The notes beneath the pieces were generated by a model. The model searched no databases. It was not told where the DNA came from and saw nothing but the letters and a program-made list of their open reading frames with translations. This document shows, one piece after another, positions 45,735-56,922 of a stretch of 64,000 nt of DNA. The stretch covers positions 23,018,482 through 23,082,481 of the forward strand of contig NC_030681.2 of NCBI RefSeq assembly GCF_000004195.4. Direction: 5' to 3'. Position 1 is the stretch's first letter; every line of letters begins with the position of its first letter. Source of the DNA: Xenopus tropicalis (Eukaryota > Chordata > Amphibia > Anura > Pipidae). A program made the translations under genes and the position numbers.

Positions 45735-46250
45735 TTGGCTTCTGTACCAGCCCAAGGCAACCACAGCCCTTTAGCAGGGAAGATCTGTGCCCCCAGAGAT
45801 GCCCCCACTAACCCCCCATCTTCTTTCCTGCTGATTCCCTGTACATACTCTGTGCTGCTGTCACTTAACTGAGCTTAGGGACCCACTCACAATATACTGT
45901 ATATATAGAATATAAATGTCACAGTATAACCTGAGCTTAGGGACCCACTCACTATATACTGTATATATAGAATATAAATGTCACAGTATAACCTGAGCTT
46001 AGGGACCCACTCACAATATACTGTATATATAGAATGTAAAAGTCACAATATAAGGCTGATTAGTAATTAATACAGATTATTAGCACAATAGTTCAATTAG
46101 CATAAGAAGCTAATAATCAGCCCTGTAGCATCACCATCTATGACAGACAAAACTTGGTAATTTGCCATGACCCCTTATCTTAGCTTCTGAACTGCTGCCC
46201 AGAGCAAACTGAGCATGTGTAGTGTCACTGACACCAGGGTCACTCCTGCC
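45735..46250 (-). repeat. interspersed repeat Q, copy 2, with internal triplication
   Basis: Reverse orientation of the 4215 copy: GTACCAGCCCAAGGCAACC, CATACTCTGTGCTGCTGTC, GAGCTTAGGGACCCACTC and CTGAGCATGTGTAGTG. It differs by three tandem copies of the middle segment. Confidence 0.75.
45871..46056 (-). repeat. 62-bp triplication
   Basis: GAGCTTAGGGACCCACTCAC starts at 45871, 45933 and 45995. Each unit includes TATACTGTATATATAG. Only one copy is present in the related element at 4215-4580. The third unit has drifted (AATGTAAAAGTCACAATA). Confidence 0.92.
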
Positions 46251-47387
46251 ATGAGGCTACAGTAGGTGAGAACCTTGCCTCAGGTGGCAGTGAGTGGCCA
46301 GTTACCAGGGGTGCAATAAGCCTCCTCGGGAAACTTTAAGAGCCAAATTTTTAATTTTTGTAAACAAGCATTTGTCTCTACTAGTGCAAGGAGCGCAATA
46401 GAATAAAGCAACAATACCTGTATAGTCCTGCTTCCTATGTAAAGTAACAGCAAGATAGCTGCCACAATGATAGTAAGCAACAATGTTGTTGGTGGTTTGT
46501 AATTAATCATGCATCACTTTTGATGTAACTAATCTTGCATCATCAAGAAATTCTATGAATGCAAAGAGTTGCACCCCCCAGTTTACACTATGGGTCAAGG
46601 TGCAAATTGCGAAAAAACAGGAAACTGGGCAACTGATATTTTTTTCTACTTTGCTTGTGCTTTAATAAACTAGGTCAATAGACTCTGGGCTAATTTACTA
46701 ACATAAGTACAAAGTAGGATTGATGCAGTGGTCCATAACGACCAGTGAGATCTTTGCTTTTATTTTTAACTTGTTTCAGAGTGACTATAACTAAATAATC
46801 TGGTTGCTATGGGTAACTGCACTGATGCAATTTTGTACTAATATTATATGAGTAAATGAGTCTATCTTCCCTTCACTGGCTACCTTATCTTCTCTGGCCT
46901 CTCAAAACATCTTGCAGATGACAATTCTGCAACAAAGGCTGAATCAGGCATCTGTGATAATAGTCTGCAAACACGATCAGCAAGAAATAAACAACCTCAT
47001 ACAATAAAAACATTACTGACCTGAAGCAAGATATGTCTTGCTGTGAACTCAATTTCCAAAACTGAATTTCATAGTAAATTACCTATTTGAATTTGATCAG
47101 TTCAAACTGCTTTTATTGTGTACTGGATTTACCCAATATACATATATGCTTAATTACAAACTTTCCTCATCTGTACTTCTAAAATAAAATGGATTACTTT
47201 ATGTAAAAGACAATTTATCAGGCTATAGAAACCAATCACTTGACCCTTATATATATATAGTTGTGTAGCAATGTTATTGTATTTAACGTAGCTTGGATTT
47301 AAGATTGATTGGGTACAAATGAATTAACTTGGCCCAGCCCAAGTATTCAGTTTTTCATATTATGTTATATATATATATATACACACT
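46251..47387. other. no recognisable feature
   Basis: Mixed DNA ending in an (AT)n patch at 47366-47380. No gene seen. Confidence 0.4.
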
Positions 47388-48020
47388 ATACACATTACCC
47401 CAGCACTCCATTATAAAGCTTCAAGAGAAAATTAAAAACCAATTTTGCACACACTGAAGGAAAAATGTCTGCATTTTAGTAAAAAGAAACACGTTTAGTT
47501 ACACGGTTTGTACAAAGTATGAATAAGCTGACGCGCCCCGTCAAGGCAGTGTCCTTGCGTCAGTCCTAACCTAGCGAAAAAAGAGAATATATTTTCTTTG
47601 GGGGGGAGAAAGACCATACCTGCTTTTCTCTCTATATGGCATGACCATATTCCAAAGAAACCATTCAGTGATTAAGTGAATAAATACCTTCTTAGCTGCA
47701 AGACTATCCTTAAACGGGCGGGGTTGGGAGAGCAAGTATTCAATTAGGGAAAAGCCCCTTACCATACAAAGATATACAAAAATACAGCTCTTTCCCATGA
47801 ATCAATCAAAGTATGAATAAGCTGACGCGCCCCGTCAAGGCAGTGTCCTTGCGTCAGTCCTAACCTAGCGCGTCAGCTTATTCATACTTTGTACAAACCG
47901 TGTAACTAAACGTGTCTCTTTTTACTAAAATGCAGACATTTTTCCTTCAGTGTGTGCAAAATTGGTTTTTAATTTTCTCTTGAAGCTTTATAATGGAGTG
48001 CTGGGGTAATGTGTATAGTA
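47388..48020. repeat. long inverted repeat with internal direct repeat
   Basis: Arms of about 145 bp (47388-47534 and 47869-48020) run from TATACACATTACCCCAGCAC through TTCAAGAGAAAATT to TATGAATAAGCTGACGCG. The spacer holds a second direct copy of AGTATGAATAAGCTGACGCG plus CCCGTCAAGGCAGTG (47514-47574 and 47811-47871) and an inverted piece of sequence found again at 48061-48105. Confidence 0.88.
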
Positions 48021-48097
48021 TATAATACAAGCCACTCACCTACGTGCACCCAATTAGTTTTGATTGATTCATGGGATAGAGCTGTATTTTTGTATAT

Positions 48098-48098
48098 A

Positions 48099-48145
<47 letters not shown>

Positions 48146-48157
48146 TGTATATATATA
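48098..48157. repeat. (TA)n microsatellite
   Basis: TA-rich tract with one ACTGT interruption, directly abutting the palindrome that follows. Confidence 0.95.
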
Positions 48158-48367
48158 GCATGAAATAATCCATGGCCGGCACACCCTTAAAATTCAAAAA
48201 AAATGTTTTATTGAAAACTCATTGTTTAAAAACCAACGTTTCGGTCCTCATTAGGACCTTTATCAAGGTCCTAATGAGGACCGAAACGTTGGTTTTTAAA
48301 CAATGAGTTTTCAATAAAACATTTTTTTTGAATTTTAAGGGTGTGCCGGCCATGGATTATTTCATGC
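48158..48367. repeat. near-perfect 210-bp palindrome
   Basis: GCATGAAATAATCCATGGCC at one end and its complement at the other; centre TAGGACCTTTATCAAGGTCC-like at 48262. Arms include TTTTATTGAAAACTCATTG and AACCAACGTTTCGGTCC. I see no mismatch over most of the arms. Confidence 0.93.
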
Positions 48368-48435
48368 TAAATACTCAGATTTTGGCTGTGCACCCCACAG
48401 AATACTAAAGCCTTGGAGTGCAGACACCATCAGGA

Positions 48436-48437
<2 letters not shown>

Positions 48438-48514
<77 letters not shown>
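48438..48514. repeat. (AT)n microsatellite
   Basis: About 38 uninterrupted AT units. Frames reading IYIYIY come from it. Confidence 0.97.
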
Positions 48515-48516
<2 letters not shown>

Positions 48517-48924
48517 GAAACAAATGTTTTTTTTCTCTGCCTTGTGGAACCTACAAAAATACTGCAAAATACTGCATGGAATACTCATAATGAGAAGTAG
48601 CACCAAAAAACAAAAAATAGCGCTCAATGCGAAGCTTTTACCTGTAAATATCCATAGACTTACAATAAGTTATACAAAGCAGGGCACTAAAATATAAAAA
48701 TTCAAAATTATTATAATATGTTATATACTGTATATACATTTTACATATAATAATATATGTTGCATGTTTTGATTTTTGTAAAACTGTGCCCCTGATGCCA
48801 GCCATCTCCTGACACATCTAAGAGGTAAGAAAGGTATGCCCTCGGGGGAGCGGGTTGGGTTGGAGTGGAGGCCCGGAGGGGCTGTGTGGGAGCCCTGGGG
48901 CAGTATGTACCATGTGTGCGATGT

Positions 48925-49115
48925 TTCTTTTTACCAAATGCAGACATTTTTCCTTCAGTGTGGGCAAGTTTTACTTTTCTCTTTACATTTTTACTTTTCT
49001 TTTATCTCTTTGTATATAATGGAGTCCTTGGGTACTGAGTATAGTATATAATACAAACCACTAACGTACGTGCACCTAATTAGTTTTAATTGAACCATGG
49101 GATTAGCAGCATTGT
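48925..49115 (+). repeat. third, diverged copy of the 47.9-kb arm
   Basis: TTTTTACCAAATGCAGACAT, TTTTTCCTTCAGTGTGGGCA, ATATAATGGAGTCCTTGGG and AATACAAACCACTAACGTACG parallel 47915-48060 in direct orientation, with a pyrimidine-rich insertion. Confidence 0.75.
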
Positions 49116-50109
49116 TTTTATTTATATAAACAGAGCTTAGTGATGTCATCAATTATAATCGGTGCCTAGTGATGTCATTTTTTTGTAACATGACTCCCTG
49201 AAACTTGTGGATTATACAGTATTATTAAATAATGTACCCCCTGTTGTAAAATATGAGGAGATTAGAAGTCACATTGGATCTCCATGACCTGTATAAAAGC
49301 ACTCGGCCTATGGCCTTGTGTGTGTGGGTTGGCTATAAAACATGAATACATAAGTGCAAAAAAAGTTCTACGCACCGCTATCCGAGCTCTCCTCGCTGCT
49401 GCCCATGACATGTGATCACATCAAATGGGGGTTTCTGTCAGTCCTACACAAGTTTAGACATATTGCTCCAGGTAAAAATATGTATTGCCACGGAGATCAG
49501 TCATCTTAAAAGTTCAGCGATGCACCAAGCAACTCCCATGATCCCCTGACTATAAACATGAATACACATGTCTGCCAACTTTATACAGAATTATGATTGA
49601 CTCTGAAAAACAAATGTCTTTGTTCTCTGCTTTGTAAATAGGGTCATGCCGAACATAATGGCAGTTTTAATATTCACTTTAATGAGTTTACATTTGTGTT
49701 TAGGCTTTTTGCAATTGTAGCATCAAGTGATCAATAAAGGGAGTTTCTTCATCACTGCCTATTGACTAACATTTATATTTCTATTGCGTTTGCTATGCCT
49801 TTGTAAAAATTTTCCATTAGTCATTTTCCTACAGGAATTAGATTATGAGCCAGACATTCATATTTCATCAGCTGCATTATATATTAAGGTCTCCGTATCC
49901 ATTTTGAAAAGGAGCGATGACAGATCTAGAGCCAGCATATCATCAAGCTGTGTCTTATTTGACATCAGGGCCAAACTGGCATGCGTTTTAGCTCCTCTTT
50001 AGTTCTTTTTCTGTAGTCAATTTTTCAAGAGCTACTCAAAATATAATTAAGCCATTCTCAGTGATCATCGGGAGAGATAAGCTTATATTTTGGCTCTTTA
50101 TTATAAGAT
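49116..50109. other. no recognisable feature
   Basis: AT-rich DNA. No supported feature. Confidence 0.4.
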
Positions 50110-50530
50110 ACTTTTTGATTTTTCTCTACATACAGTCAAAACTGGTTAACTTTAATATGATTATGTTTTATTGAAAACAGAGTATGCTGTTCACATAAGC
50201 CTTACATCCCAACACTTATATTTGGTATAACTACCTTTGCAGCATTAAGTCTTTCAAGGTTACCCAGTAAATGCTGTGCCCCAGCAGTGCCACTGATTCA
50301 AAACTGGGTTTAGATCTGGGCCATAGTAGAACATTCACCATTTTGTTTTATAGCCACTTAAATGTTACTCTGGACTTGTGGTTGAGATAATTGTCCTTCT
50401 CAAAAATTTGTAGCAACAGCTTCTCTTGCAAGGTTTCCTTCTATTTTTGCCCAGCCCCAAAAACATCCCACAGCATCATGATACCAGCAACATACTTCAC
50501 AGTAAGCAGGAGCCAGCCAAGAAAAAATAG
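50110..50530 (-). pseudogene. decayed Tc1-like transposase
   Basis: On the minus strand, 50503 to 50445 reads TVKYVAGIMMLW then DVFGAGQK and a stop. This follows the Tc1 block in which TVKHGGGSIMLWGCF precedes the second catalytic aspartate. Further down, 50362 to 50305 reads KWL, a stop, then NKMVNVLLWPRSKP, matching the KWL...NKVNVLEWPSQSPDLNP block with a deletion in SQSPD. GACAATTATCTCAACCACAAG between them resembles the DN(D/Y)PNHKS catalytic region. The distance between blocks is much shorter than in intact transposases, and frame and stops are lost, so this is a dead fossil. No inverted termini found. Confidence 0.7.
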
Positions 50531-51894
50531 CCTGTTTGGGGTGGGGGCACAAAAAAAGTCATTACTCAAAAAGAACATACAACATTAAAGAGTTTTGTTG
50601 GACAAAGTTGATGATGAAATTGTGGAGACCCTCACTGATGATGGGTAAGATCTGTGGTGGGATGTTGATGCAATATTAGACCAAAAGCCCTCAATTTGTG
50701 TCTCTAGTAGAGACGACCCAAGGCCAAAAGGGAATATTTGTATTTTACAATAACAGGTTAAGAAATGCCTCAAGAGAAATGTGAAAAGGCCATAAGATGA
50801 AAGCATAGCTGGAAGAGACAAGGCTGGGCAATGCCTAGCAGATTAGCCTCCCTTGACATTGTATGAGAGTAAGTTACAGTGCTGGTTCCGCAATGCACCG
50901 GAAACATTAAACACGTTGTAAACCCAATCATAATTCTGTCCCACTGTGCCCCCTAGTTTTACTTTAGAAGTTGTTGAAAATGTAATTATTGATGCAAGAA
51001 AATTCACCACTGAGCATTCTACTGACCCAAAAACTCATTATAAGTGCAAGAGAAGTGACCAATGAGAATGCTGATTCCCAGCACTATGTCAGGCACCTTG
51101 CTGGTATCTTACATATAGAGATAATTGTCATTTTTTTTCTTCATTATATGACATAGGAATCAGACATAGGGATAAAGGACAGAGTTGTTCAGTGATAGGA
51201 AACTCTGCTTAAAGCTCCCATCTCCAATTGCAGGAACAAAGAACAGGGAGCCGGATTTACACAGATCAGCTGGGATTCTCATTGGAGGATTTTTACATTT
51301 TAATACAGCCACTGGTCCTTAAGATTTGGGGAAAAGTGTGGGAAATACAATATTGCTTTCAGAATAAAACCCTGATGTTGATAGACTACACTTTCCAGCA
51401 TGCCACAACTTTCATTATATGTTAAATTGTTCTGGGATTTGTAGTCCAGCAATGTAGTGCAGCTGGGTTTAGTTCCCCTTTAAACTTAGGTAATATCAAG
51501 TATAACATTAACTAATGTTTTGTATGCTTCCAGAAAGAGATATTTCTACAAAGAGGCGTTTTTATCTTTTATGGGAATAATTGCAAAGTGCTTGTACCCC
51601 TTGGTGTAAAATGTCATGTACACGTTTTATAAAAGCATAGACCACCATTGTATTATTTGGAGCCTTCTTGTATCACATGTTGCAGCCTTCATATGTGTGT
51701 GTGTTACAGAGACTGCTTCTACAAGACCTTTGTTTTGTGTGCCGTATAAATGACTTTTTTGGGTTACAAAGTTACCAGCAAAGATTAAATCCATATGTTT
51801 GGTACCAATCTAACAATGCCCACACCTTCAAAAACACCATACCTAAAGTAAATTGTTGTGGTTAAAGCATCATACTTTTTTTTTATCAACAGGG
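50531..51894. other. mostly unrecognised; possible T2 end at 51466-51485
   Basis: GGGTTTAGTTCCCCTTTAA near 51466 resembles a right T2 terminus (TTAAAGGGGAACTAAACCC in reverse), but I find no matching left end. The rest shows no feature. Confidence 0.35.
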
Positions 51895-51902
51895 GTGCAG
51901 AG

Positions 51903-52161
51903 TAGTGATGAGGGAATCTGTCCCGTTTCGCTTCGCCGAAAAATTCGCGAATCTTTTGAAAATGTCGCACGTCAAAAAAAAATTGTCGCCCGAGGCTATT
52001 ATTTTGTCACGCAGCTATTATTTTGTCGCCCGCAGCTATTATTTTTCACCCGCGACAATTTTTGGACGTGTGGCAAATTTTTTCATCCGTTTCGGGAAAC
52101 AATGGCAAAATGTGGAAATTTGCCGCGAATCCATGCTGGCGAAACATTTCGCCCATCACTA
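51903..52161. mobile_element. H1-family hAT MITE
   Basis: Left TAGTGATGAGGGAATCTGTC, right TTCGCCCATCACTA, with exact 8-bp duplication gtgcagag at 51895-51902 and 52162-52169. The interior has three GGCTATTATTTTGTCGC-like units. Confidence 0.95.
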
Positions 52162-52169
52162 GTGCAGAG

Positions 52170-52626
52170 TCTTATTAACAGAGAAGGAAGAATTGATGGT
52201 GCAAAATACAGGGAAATACTGCAAGAAAATCTGTTTTTGGTCTGTAAAAATGATTAGGTTCTCAAAAATGGAGTTAAATGTCTGGCTCTGATGGATTTAC
52301 ATTCATTCCTTTAGCTACTTTTATTTCTTTTCCAATGTGTGAGTTTTTTTTAACTTATAGGGGTTATCTTATTTAATCACAAACAATGCTCTCAGCATGT
52401 CAAAAAATCAATTTTCCATAAAAAAAGTAAAAAGGCCACTGTAGAAGGTATTTTTTATACCTGTTAAATCGGTCCTTATTCTGTGTAGATGGGAGCAGGA
52501 CCGGAACTAGGGGTGGGTAGAAGACGTACCTGACAGGAGACACAGCCAATAGGAGTTAAGCCTGCTGCCAGGTGTAAAAAACACAAAAACATACCATATT
52601 CAGTATACAAAATACATTCTGTATAC
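52170..52626. other. spacer with a hAT-like fragment
   Basis: CAGGACCGGAACTAGGGGT at 52497 resembles the reversed right end of the element at 1244-1494; the rest is unrecognised. Confidence 0.4.
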
Positions 52627-52629
52627 AAA

Positions 52630-53078
52630 GGGGCTGATTTACTTACCCACGAACGGGTCGAATGGAGTCCGATTGCGTTTTTTTCGTAATGATCGGTATT
52701 TTGCGATTTTTTCGTATGTTTTGCGATTTTTTCGGATTCTTTACGAATTTTTCGTTACCAATACGATTTTTGCGTAAAAACGGGAGTTTTCGTATCCATT
52801 ACGAAAGTTGCGTAAAAAGTTGCGCATTTTTCGTAGCGTTAAAACTTACGCGAAAAATGCGCAACTTTTCGCGTAAGTTTTAACGCTACGAAAAATGCGC
52901 AACTTTTTACGCAACTTTCGTAATGGATACGAAAAACTCGCAAAAATCGTATTGGTAACGAAAAATTCGTAAAGAATCCGAAAAAATCGCAAAACATACG
53001 AAAAAGTCGCAAAATGTTCGTTTTCAAGTCGGAACTTTTCCAATTCGGGTCGGATTCGTGGGTTAGTAAATCAGCCCC
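52630..53078. mobile_element. A-family foldback MITE
   Basis: Left GGGGCTGATTTACTTACCC, right TTAGTAAATCAGCCCC, with exact 3-bp flanks AAA at 52627-52629 and 53079-53081. Much of it is palindromic about 52865 (TTGCGCATTTTTCGTAGCG and complement). Confidence 0.94.
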
Positions 53079-53081
53079 AAA

Positions 53082-53887
53082 GAGTGTGTAAGGGCTTTTG
53101 CTATTACCTTCATGCCTTACTTACAGTTCATAAAGGAAAAATGGGGGACAACGAGGGCTCCCTTTACAAAATGATCCCCTATATGTAATGACCAGAGAGC
53201 CAGCATTCTTACTAAAGTTTACAAATAAAGATTTTATTTGGAAGAGAAGTCAAAATGTAACCATGACTTTAAAAAAAATGTAAAGAATTCATACACAAAG
53301 AAGAGTGGAATGGTCTTGTCCCTGAGATTGCTTGGTGAGAATATAGAAAGTTGCTCATTATGCATCATAGGGGTCAATATTTACTGGTGTTCTCTATGGG
53401 ATTTCTACACAGGAATATGAAAACCTGGGATAATATATCTTTTTTAAGTCTTGGTTTCACCCACTAAATTCTATGTGTATTTTTATGGGGTTTCTTTCAT
53501 GCTATGGAGTGTTTCCAATTGGAAAAACTTCCAAAACCACACCTGCCACCTTCTACTGACTACAATACAAACACTTGGAAAACATTAGACCTGTTAATTC
53601 ATGGGCCAAATACTCTCTAGTAAACATTTTTTAGGAAAAGACTTGCTTTACTATGGCCTCCGTAATATAGTCTACGGAAGGAAGCTGCTGCAATTTAATG
53701 GGTTGTGCAAATGACTGAAATACACTAGTGGAGAAAACACGTCATGTCAAATGTCAACTTTAATAGGGGCCAGCTGGCAAAAGTACCTATTTCTGTACAA
53801 CTACATTAATGGTTTATATTCCTTCAGCCAGATGGATCTGGGCAACACACAGTACATTCCCTAGAATTGCTATTCGAAAGGCCTCAT
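53082..53887. other. no recognisable feature
   Basis: Nothing supported. Confidence 0.4.
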
Positions 53888-53895
53888 CCCCTGTC

Positions 53896-54156
53896 TAGTG
53901 ATGAGCGAATTTTTTCACCAGGCATGGATTTGCAGTGAATTTTCGCATTTCGCCCATTGGCAAATAGGACAAATTCGCTGCGCGTAAAAAAAAATTTTCT
54001 GTGTGTCAAATTGGGTGCGGTCATGTCAAAAAACAGTGTTGTCGCGACAAAAGCATGGGCGACAATAAAAAACGTGCAACAAGTGCGTTTCGCGAATTTT
54101 TTGCCGTTTCGCAAATTTTATGGCAAATCGAAACGGGACAGATTCACTCTTCACTA
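53896..54156. mobile_element. H1-family hAT MITE
   Basis: Left TAGTGATGAGCGAATTTTTTC (first 20 bases relevant), right GATTCACTCTTCACTA. The flanks do not give a convincing 8-bp duplication. Confidence 0.85.
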
Positions 54157-55284
54157 CCTGTGTGCCAACCTGGATGAAACCAAGAGTAAGCGAGACAGGA
54201 AAGCTCACCAAAAACAAATAAAACCCTACAAAAGCCACAAACAAACAAACTAATAGCACAAATACAGGCAACTTGCAAAAAGCTACAGAATGTGCACAAG
54301 TGTCAAGTACCCCTTGACGTTTTCAGCTCGAGTTTTCGTCTTGACATGGTTTTTTTATTCTCGCTATAATAATTCATATTTGGGTGATATTGACAAGCTA
54401 GAGACCTGCTATTGCCGATATAGCAATTTCTCATTTATGTTACTTTTTACAAGCATTTTTTGAAGTTTACAACACTTCTGTGCTATTTCCCTGCTATTTC
54501 AGACTCAGACAAAGCTATTTTGTAGTCATATGTATTATTTAGAGCTCAAGGCTGTTTCCCAAAACACCCAAATTATACACACTTGCTGCTTTATGTAGGT
54601 GTGTGTCAAATCCTATACACACAATGAGAACTGCTGGTAAGCTGATATACAGATTTCCATACAGTACGTATCGGTATTATAAAGTAAATGACCAGATCTC
54701 TATAGAAGTTTTTTTTAAATTTTTTTAAATATCTCATCTAGTAGAAAGAACCGCACCTTTAAAGTTGAAAAATACTGTGATATAATTTCTGACTTGATAT
54801 ATAATTGATATCACAACGACCCCTTCCGCATAAGCGTAATCCAAATCCTGTATTACTGTATGACCTATAAAAGGTTTGACAATTATATTTATCTTGCTTG
54901 TTGAAATCAGTACTGAGGTTTGGGCATTTCAGTAATATAAGTACTGTATGTTTGAAAGTCAAATAGAATATAGAAGGTGACATATATGATACAGCAAACT
55001 AAACATTTCATTAGATTAAAAATGCCAGCTTTAATGAAGCAAGAATCTTAAGCGGTGGAAAAAACACTTATCTATACAGTCTATTTATGCATATATATAT
55101 ATATATACTATATTTTTGGATGGCTAGATGATAACTTTTGGAGCAAAATAATTGATGTATTGTGGATGCCAGCGATGTACCTAGAATGCACTGGGCCCCC
55201 CTGTCCCCCGGGGTGAGCAGCAATGTGATTTTCTAATGAAAATCTCACCAGTCTCATAAAGAGGGGCCAATGGGGTGAAATGAA
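54157..55284. other. no recognisable feature
   Basis: AT-rich, no supported feature; a short (AT)n lies near 55092. Confidence 0.4.
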
Positions 55285-55457
55285 GGGGCAGATTTATAGC
55301 TGTTGTGATGAAATTAGAGCTCTCTGCAGTACAATTCTGCTGCTCTCTATTCATTTATATGGGGTTTTTAGAGGTGTATTTATTAATAGGTGAACGTTAG
55401 AGTTTGATAAATGTTACTGCGGTGAGCTCTATTTTCCCATTTTGATAACTCTGCCCC
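55285..55457. mobile_element. F-type foldback element
   Basis: Left GGGGCAGATTTATAGC, right TTTTGATAACTCTGCCCC, flanks GAA and TAA. It shares ATTCATTTATATGGGGTTTTTAG-like (first words) and TATTAATAGGTGAACGTTAG with the F copies near 40 kb. Weaker arms than the 40693 copy. Confidence 0.75.
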
Positions 55458-55726
55458 TAAATGTAGAGTGGCACCTTTTCTTGCTAAGCCCGTATACTTG
55501 TCTTCTTATATGATTCTGCACTAGGGATATATTATATACCTATATACCTACTGTGCGTAAATCACTATTGGACTTGTACAGATCTATGGCCCTGAATTTC
55601 CCTCTGGGCCTGACTAGAACCATTTAGATTGACTCATGATATTAAATAGACACCTTTATTTGAGGTATACATTAATACAGAATATTTCATGAAAGTTCTT
55701 GAGGTGGCTCAAGAGCTTCAAAAACA

Positions 55727-55940
55727 ATATGTATGTATGTATAACTTTATTTATAAAGCGCCACAAGGGTACGCAGCGCTGTACAATCTTACAGAATACA
55801 AAATTACACACAGGGAGGACAAGTGATATAATAAATACAATAAATAAGTATAAATACACAGGGAGTAAGTGCCATGTGGTATGAGACACAGTAGGAAGGA
55901 GGTCCCTGCCCCGTAGAGCTTACAGTCTAAGTGGTTGGGT
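55727..55940 (-). repeat. G-type retroposon
   Basis: TATGTATGTATAACTTTATTT, shortened to TATGTATGTATAACTTTA, then AAAGCGCCACAAGGGTACGC, GCGCTGTACAATCTTACAG and CCTGCCCCGTAGAGCTTACAG. The four copies in this window differ in length at the far end, as truncated retroposons do. Confidence 0.75.
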
Positions 55941-56225
55941 AACATACAGGCACAAATTGGAAGGTAAGAGTGCACAATATGATAATATTTAACCATTTCT
56001 TCTTCCATGGAGCAGATCTCATGCCATTTAATCATCATCCTTGTTTTAGCATAATTTATGTTTCAGCAATATAGCCCACAAAAGGGGAATGCTTGTAACT
56101 GTTATTATCCACAGTTCCAGCCTTTCTCAAAGTTGAACACCAGCCGAAACGTCAGTCTTTGTTATAATCTACTAATAAACCTTTTTGTTCCATATAAGTC
56201 CTGTGTGGAGCCGCCTGTTCGTTTT

Positions 56226-56227
<2 letters not shown>

Positions 56228-56301
<74 letters not shown>
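56228..56301. repeat. (AT)n microsatellite
   Basis: About 37 pure AT units, next to the hammerhead-like unit that follows. Confidence 0.97.
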
Positions 56302-56304
<3 letters not shown>

Positions 56305-56395
56305 GGACAGAGAGCCGCACACACAAGGACAAACCTGTCCCTGAGGAAGAGTACAGTCAGTACTCAAAACGTTGGATTTTTTTCAATAAATAATA
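56302..56395 (+). repeat. hammerhead-like retroelement end, single copy
   Basis: AGAGAGCCGCACACACAAGG, CCTGTCC, CTGAGGA, a GAGTAC/GTACTC hairpin, then AAAACGTTGGATT. It shares GAGCCGCACAC, CTGAGGAAGAG and ACGTTGGA with the palindrome at 56707. Confidence 0.75.
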
Positions 56396-56399
56396 TATA

Positions 56400-56529
56400 A
56401 AGTCTCGTAGAAAGCACTCCAAGGACATATAAAAATCAAAAAGTTTATTTAAACACAGATGTCTACGCGTTTCGATCCATACAGGATCGTCATCAGGACA
56501 CCGTCCTTGGAGTGCTTTCTACGAGACTT
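56400..56529 (-). repeat. inverted repeat with hammerhead-like motif
   Basis: Arms of 26 bp (56400-56425 and 56504-56529) from AAGTCTCGTAGAAAGCACTC. Between them on the minus strand are TGTC, CTGATGA, C, a GATCC/GGATC hairpin, GAAACGCGTA and GACA. Confidence 0.85.
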
Positions 56530-56593
56530 AATACAATTTTATGGTCAGCACCCAGTCATTGGCGCTTTTGTTTGGTGAGTGCCGATTTTTTGA

Positions 56594-56599
<6 letters not shown>

Positions 56600-56643
<44 letters not shown>
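56600..56643. repeat. (AT)n microsatellite
   Basis: About 22 AT units between two hammerhead-like units. Confidence 0.95.
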
Positions 56644-56648
<5 letters not shown>

Positions 56649-56706
56649 AAGAACAGAGCACACCCTAATAGTAATCAAATGCCCCAGGTGCTTCCAAAAA
56701 CCATGT

Positions 56707-56922
56707 ATATAGCAAGACAATGAGCCGCACACGCAGGGACTTTTTTAGAAAACAAAAAATTTCTTTAATGAAAACGATCCAACGTTTCGAGCACCAACTG
56801 TGCTCTTCCTCAGGTTTGTCCCTGAGGAAGAGCACAGTTGGTGCTCGAAACGTTGGATCGTTTTCATTAAAGAAATTTTTTGTTTTCTAAAAAAGTCCCT
56901 GCGTGTGCGGCTCATTGTCTTG

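Noticed and set aside
48418..48627. Frames reading IYIYIY (also at 56058-57189)
   Set aside because: Translation of (AT)n microsatellites.
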